This document shows, piece by piece, positions 23,246-27,101 of a stretch of DNA of 27,101 nucleotides. How positions within the stretch are numbered: position 1 is the stretch's first letter; each line of letters begins with the position of its first letter. Origin of the DNA: SZAS-79 sp038319115. Its GTDB lineage: Bacteria; Pseudomonadota; Gammaproteobacteria; Burkholderiales; SG8-39. The stretch is from positions 1 to 27,101 of the forward strand of contig JBBQCV010000026.1 in NCBI GenBank assembly GCA_038319115.1, written 5' to 3'. The notes beneath the pieces were generated by a model. The model made no database searches, was not told the DNA's origin, and saw nothing but the letters and a program-made list of their open reading frames with translations. The translations under genes and the position numbers were made by a program.

Positions 23246-26200
23246 TCAGCCGACCTTGCGGCGGCAATTGCGGAACATGCGCATCCAGGGCGAGTCCTCG
23301 CCGGCACCCTCGGGCGCCCACGACATCTGCACGCTGCGAAATACCCGCTCCGGGTGGGGCATCACCACGGTAAAGCGGCCGTCAGCGGTGGTGAGGCCGG
23401 TAATTCCGCCGGGGGAGCCGTTCGGGTTGTGCGGGTAGCGCTCGGCCGGCTTGCCCTGCGGGTCCACGTAGCGCATCGTCACCAGTGCGTTCTTCTGGTG
23501 CTGCGGCGTGTCGAACACGGCGCGGCCTTCGCCATGCGCGGTCGCAACCGGTATGCGGCTTCCCGCCATGCCCTCGAAAAACAACGACGGTCCGGGCGTG
23601 ATCTCGACCTCGACGAAGCGCGCCTCGAACTGCTCCGAGCGGTTGCGCAGGAACGCGGGCCACTGAGCCGCGCCGGGGATCAGCGATTTCAGCGCGGTCA
23701 TCATCTGGCAGCCGTTGCACACCCCGAGCGCAAACGTGTCGCCGCGACCGAAAAAGGCCTCGAAGGCCGCGCGCGCGCGCGGGTTGAACAGGATCGACTT
23801 GGCCCAGCCCTGGCCTGCGCCCAGCACGTCGCCGTACGAAAACCCCCCCCCGGCCGCGAACCCGGCGTACCCCGAAAGGGCCGTGCGTCCCGAAATAATG
23901 TCTGTCATGTGCACGTCGACCGACTCGAAGCCGGCGCGGTGAAAGGCGGCCGCCATCTCCACCTGGCCGTTGACGCCCTGCTCGCGCAGGATCGCTACGC
24001 GGGGCCGCGCGCCGGTGGCGATGAAAGGAGCGGCAATATCCACGCTGGCATCGAAGGTGAGCGACACCGACAGCCCCGTATCGGCCGGGGCGAGGATACG
24101 GTCGTATTCCTCGTTCGCGCACTCGGGGTTATCACGCAGTGCCTGCATGCGCCACGTCGTCTCCGACCAGGCGCGCTGCAGGTCGATGCGCTTCTCCCCG
24201 AAGATCGGCTTCGCATTGCGGGTGAAGCGGATCTCGTCCTTGTCGTTGAGGTGCCCGAACAGCGTCGCGCAGGCATGCAGGCCTTCAATGCGCAGGACAT
24301 CCATGACACGTTGGCGGTCGGCCGCGCGGATCTGCAGCACCGCGCCGAGTTCCTCGCTGAACAATGCCGCCAGCGCCAGGTCGTGCACGCGCCCTGCGAG
24401 CTGCTCCTCGCCGTTGCGCCTGAAACCGTCGACATCTTCCGTCCAGGCGTCCAGCGCGAGCGCATCGAGGCTGAGGGTGACCCCGCAGCGCCCGGCGAAC
24501 GCCATCTCGCACACAGTGGCGAACAGGCCGCCGTCGGAGCGATCGTGGTAGGCCACCACCAGGCCTTCGCGCGCAAGTGCCTGGACCGCCCGGAAGAAAC
24601 CCGCCAGCCGTGCGGGATCGTCGAGGTTCGGCGCTTCGGTGCCGAACTGGTTGTGGACCTGCGCGAGGATGCTGCCGCCGAGGCGGTTCCTGCCACCGCC
24701 CAGGTCGATGAGGAGCAGTTCGGTGTCGCCCGCGTCGGTTCGCAGCTGCGGCGTCAGCGTGCCGCGCGCGTCGCTTACCGGGGCGAACGCGGTGACGATG
24801 AGCGAGAGCGGCGCCACGACTTCCTTTTGCACGCCCTGCTCGCTCCATGCCGTGCGCATCGACAACGAATCCTTGCCCACCGGGATCGCCACGCCCAGCG
24901 CGGGGCACAATTCCATCGCCACGGCGCGCACCGTGTCGAACAGCGCGGCGTCCTCACCGGGGAACCCTGCTGCCGCCATCCAGTTGGCCGACAGCTTCAC
25001 CCGGTCGAGGGAGTCGACGCGCGCCGCCGCGAGGTTGGTGAGCGCCTCGCCCACCGCCATGCGCCCGGAGGCGGGACCGTCGATGAGCGCGAGCGGCGTG
25101 CGCTCGCCCAGCGCGAAGGCCTCCCCCGCGTAGCCCTCGTAATCCATGAGGGTCACCGCGCAGTCGGCCACCGGCACCTGCCATGGCCCCACGAACGGGT
25201 CACGCGAGCAAAGCCCGCCCACCGTGCGGTCGCCGATCGAAATGAGGAAAGTCTTGTCCGCCACGCTCGGGTGACGTAAGACGCGATACGCAGCGTCCTT
25301 CAGGTCGATGCCATCCAGCGCGAACGGCTGCGACGGGCGCGGCGCGTGCCGCACGTCGCGCACCATTTTAGGCGGCTTGCCCAGCAGCGTTTCCATCGCC
25401 ATGTCGACGGGTTTTCCGCCGAGCTTCGGGTCCTCGACCACCAGCTGGGGGGCCGCGGTGGCCGTGCCGAGGACCGCGAATGGGCAACGTTCGCGTTCGC
25501 ACAGCGCGCGAAAGCGCTCGAAGTCCTGCGGCGCGATGCCGAGCACGTAGCGCTCCTGCGCCTCGTTGCACCAGATCTCGCGCGGCGACATGCCGGTGTC
25601 CTCGGAAGGAATGGCGCGCAGGTCGAAGCGCGCGCCGCGCGCCGCGGCGTGCGCCAGTTCCGGCATCGCGTTGGACAGGCCGCCGGCGCCCACGTCGTGG
25701 ATCGACAGGATGGGGTTGTCGGCGCCTAGCTGCCAGCAGCGGTCGATGACCTCCTGCGCGCGGCGCTGGATTTCGGCGTTGCCGCGCTGGACCGAATCGA
25801 AATCCAGGTCCTCGGTGTTGGTACCCGCGCCCATGCTGGAGGCCGCGCCGCCGCCCATCCCGATCAGCATGCCCGGCCCGCCGAGCTGGATCAGCAGCGT
25901 GCCCGCCGGCAGCCCTTTCTTTGCGGTCTGCGCATCGGTAATGCTGCCGATGCCGCCCGCGAGCATGATGGGCTTGTGATAGCCACGCTGCAGGCCGGCC
26001 ACTTCCTGCTCGAACACACGCAGGTAACCGGCAAGGTTCGGCCGGCCGAATTCGTTGTTGAACGCGGCCGCGCCGATCGGGCCCTCGAGCATGATGTGGA
26101 GCGCCGAAACGATACGGTTCGGCCGGCCGTAGTTGGCTTCTTCCCACGGCCGTTGCGCGCCCGGGATGCGCAGGTTGGACACCGAAAAACCCGCCAGCCC

Positions 26201-27101
26201 GGCCTTGGGCTTGGCGCCCCGGCCGGTGGCGCCCTCGTCGCGGATCTCCCCGCCCGCGCCGGTCGCCGCGCCCGGAAACGGCGAGATCGCCGTCGGGTGG
26301 TTATGCGTTTCGCACTTCATGACGGTGTGCGTGAATTCGGCGGCTTGCGCATAGGCGCCGCCGGCGCGCGGATAGAAGCGCTCGGCCACGCGGCCTTGCA
26401 TGATCGCGGCATTGTCGGAGTAGGCGAGCACGGTGCCCTGCGGATTGGCCGCGTGCGTGTGCCTGATCATGCCGAACAGGGTTTGCGACTTCTTCTCGCC
26501 GTCCACGATCCACGCCGCGTTGAAGATCTTGTGGCGGCAGTGCTCCGAGTTAGCCTGCGCGAACATCGTCAGTTCGGCATCGGTGGGGTCGCGGCCAAGC
26601 GTCGCATAGGCGGCGGCGAGGTACTCGATCTCGTCGGCCGAGACGGCGAGGCCCAGCCGCAGGTTGGCCGCTTCGAGCGCAGCGCGCGGCTCGGCGCCCA
26701 GCGCGATGTGCGCCAACGGTCGCGGAGGAACGTGTGCGAAAAGCGCATCGGCCTCGTCTTCCGACCTGATGACGGTTTCGGTCATCCGGTCGTGCAGCAC
26801 GGCGGCAAGGGCGGCGCGCTGGCCGTCCTCGAGCCGGCCCGTGACACGCAGGAAATACGCCGTGCCGCGCTCTATCCTGCGAACTTTGGCCAGCCCGCAC
26901 TGGCGCGCGATGTCGGTCGCCTTCGACGACCACGGCGAGATAGTGCCTATCCTCGGCACCACCAGGAAAAATTCCTGGCCCGCATGCTTGCCGGCCAGCG
27001 GCGTGCCGTAGGCAAGCAGGCGCTCGAGGAGCTGGGTTTCGTGGGCGTCGAGCGGCGCCGTGGTTTCGACGAAGTGGCGGTGCTCGGCGGCGAGGCCCTG
27101 C
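23246..27101 (-). CDS. purL: phosphoribosylformylglycinamidine synthase, 5' end outside window
   Basis: At least 1285 residues of the large single-chain PurL, which converts FGAR, glutamine and ATP to FGAM in purine synthesis. The frame is open to the right edge (GLAAEHRHFVETT there, within the PurS-like N-terminal domain). Next come PRIGTISPWSSKATDIA, the SEHCRHKIFNA ATP-site motif, two AIRS-type synthase halves (GGLSNAMPELAHAAARG; GLVVAYHDRSDGGLFATV), and a class I glutaminase domain. The glutaminase has GVCNGCQMM, with the nucleophilic Cys codon at 23717-23719, and the VVMPHPERVFR His. Only about ten residues should be missing. A G9 run encodes GGG just before FSYGDVLGAG, where E. coli has CGG. 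It is first in a group with the RidA-family gene 34 bp downstream. Confidence 0.97.
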   Translation of the reverse strand, partial: QGLAAEHRHFVETTAPLDAHETQLLERLLAYGTPLAGKHAGQEFFLVVPRIGTISPWSSKATDIARQCGLAKVRRIERGTAYFLRVTGRLEDGQRAALAAVLHDRMTETVIRSEDEADALFAHVPPRPLAHIALGAEPRAALEAANLRLGLAVSADEIEYLAAAYATLGRDPTDAELTMFAQANSEHCRHKIFNAAWIVDGEKKSQTLFGMIRHTHAANPQGTVLAYSDNAAIMQGRVAERFYPRAGGAYAQAAEFTHTVMKCETHNHPTAISPFPGAATGAGGEIRDEGATGRGAKPKAGLAGFSVSNLRIPGAQRPWEEANYGRPNRIVSALHIMLEGPIGAAAFNNEFGRPNLAGYLRVFEQEVAGLQRGYHKPIMLAGGIGSITDAQTAKKGLPAGTLLIQLGGPGMLIGMGGGAASSMGAGTNTEDLDFDSVQRGNAEIQRRAQEVIDRCWQLGADNPILSIHDVGAGGLSNAMPELAHAAARGARFDLRAIPSEDTGMSPREIWCNEAQERYVLGIAPQDFERFRALCERERCPFAVLGTATAAPQLVVEDPKLGGKPVDMAMETLLGKPPKMVRDVRHAPRPSQPFALDGIDLKDAAYRVLRHPSVADKTFLISIGDRTVGGLCSRDPFVGPWQVPVADCAVTLMDYEGYAGEAFALGERTPLALIDGPASGRMAVGEALTNLAAARVDSLDRVKLSANWMAAAGFPGEDAALFDTVRAVAMELCPALGVAIPVGKDSLSMRTAWSEQGVQKEVVAPLSLIVTAFAPVSDARGTLTPQLRTDAGDTELLLIDLGGGRNRLGGSILAQVHNQFGTEAPNLDDPARLAGFFRAVQALAREGLVVAYHDRSDGGLFATVCEMAFAGRCGVTLSLDALALDAWTEDVDGFRRNGEEQLAGRVHDLALAALFSEELGAVLQIRAADRQRVMDVLRIEGLHACATLFGHLNDKDEIRFTRNAKPIFGEKRIDLQRAWSETTWRMQALRDNPECANEEYDRILAPADTGLSVSLTFDASVDIAAPFIATGARPRVAILREQGVNGQVEMAAAFHRAGFESVDVHMTDIISGRTALSGYAGFAAGGGFSYGDVLGAGQGWAKSILFNPRARAAFEAFFGRGDTFALGVCNGCQMMTALKSLIPGAAQWPAFLRNRSEQFEARFVEVEITPGPSLFFEGMAGSRIPVATAHGEGRAVFDTPQHQKNALVTMRYVDPQGKPAERYPHNPNGSPGGITGLTTADGRFTVVMPHPERVFRSVQMSWAPEGAGEDSPWMRMFRNCRRKVG
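23843..23851 (-). repeat. G9 homopolymer tract in purL
   Basis: Nine consecutive C on the plus strand, read as GGG GGG GGG in purL in the context FAAGGGFSYGD. It replaces the Cys-Gly-Gly of many long PurL proteins by Gly-Gly-Gly. The frame is intact. Confidence 0.85.

Noticed and set aside
22880..25279. Plus-strand 799-codon frame opposite purL and the RidA-family gene
   Set aside because: Arg/His-rich shadow; purL and RidA motifs are unambiguous on the other strand.

Overview
The window is GC-rich bacterial chromosome with the gene set, gene order style and codon use of a betaproteobacterium (Burkholderiales/Nitrosomonadales type). Supporting signs are separate ispD-ispF genes, an E. coli-like single-chain PurL, mfd, serB, and operons knit together by 4-bp ATGA/GTGA overlaps. 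No phage, IS or tRNA gene is visible.

Layout. 1-320: the tail of a PIN-domain gene, a PIN-like remnant and copy 1 of a short dispersed repeat. 314-3395 (minus): ispD, ispF, a PaiB-like flavin protein and a DadA-like oxidoreductase in one tight operon. 3571-8719 (plus): mfd, a secreted Sel1-repeat protein and serB, again overlapping. 8720-9078: an orphan coding-like fragment, repeat copy 2 and the leader of the next operon. 9079-11717 (plus): a membrane CHASE2-adenylate cyclase and an exported DUF928 protein. 11733-19930 (minus, convergent): a TpsB/FhaC-type outer-membrane transporter and a 2146-residue TpsA-type exoprotein that ends in a complete caspase-like protease domain. 19931-20226: a divergent regulatory region with a good promoter, a perfect inverted repeat and repeat copy 3. 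20227-21375 (plus): a medium-chain dehydrogenase whose natural start is followed by a stop at codon 10. 21388-21475: repeat copy 4. 21476-27101 (minus): purL (cut by the window edge), a RidA-family gene, an orphan receiver, a methyltransferase and a NIPSNAP gene, probably one operon.

The most interesting system is 9079-19930. A two-partner secretion pair appears built to place a caspase-like protease on or outside the cell surface. The exoprotein gene carries a ten-G tract that could switch the C-terminal half, including the protease, on and off. It also has tandem beta-helix repeats showing recent two-unit duplication. Its promoter has an operator-like palindrome just upstream of the -35 box. 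The pair sits tail-to-tail with a CHASE2 cyclase/DUF928 operon that may sense and signal for the same function; that link is inference.

The second is a family of about 85-bp structured repeats, four copies in 21 kb. They share a palindromic end, a hairpin whose arms differ between copies but stay complementary, and a GGAGAG-YYAAT core. Three copies abut the 3' end of a convergently oriented reading frame, and two flank the dehydrogenase gene as direct repeats.
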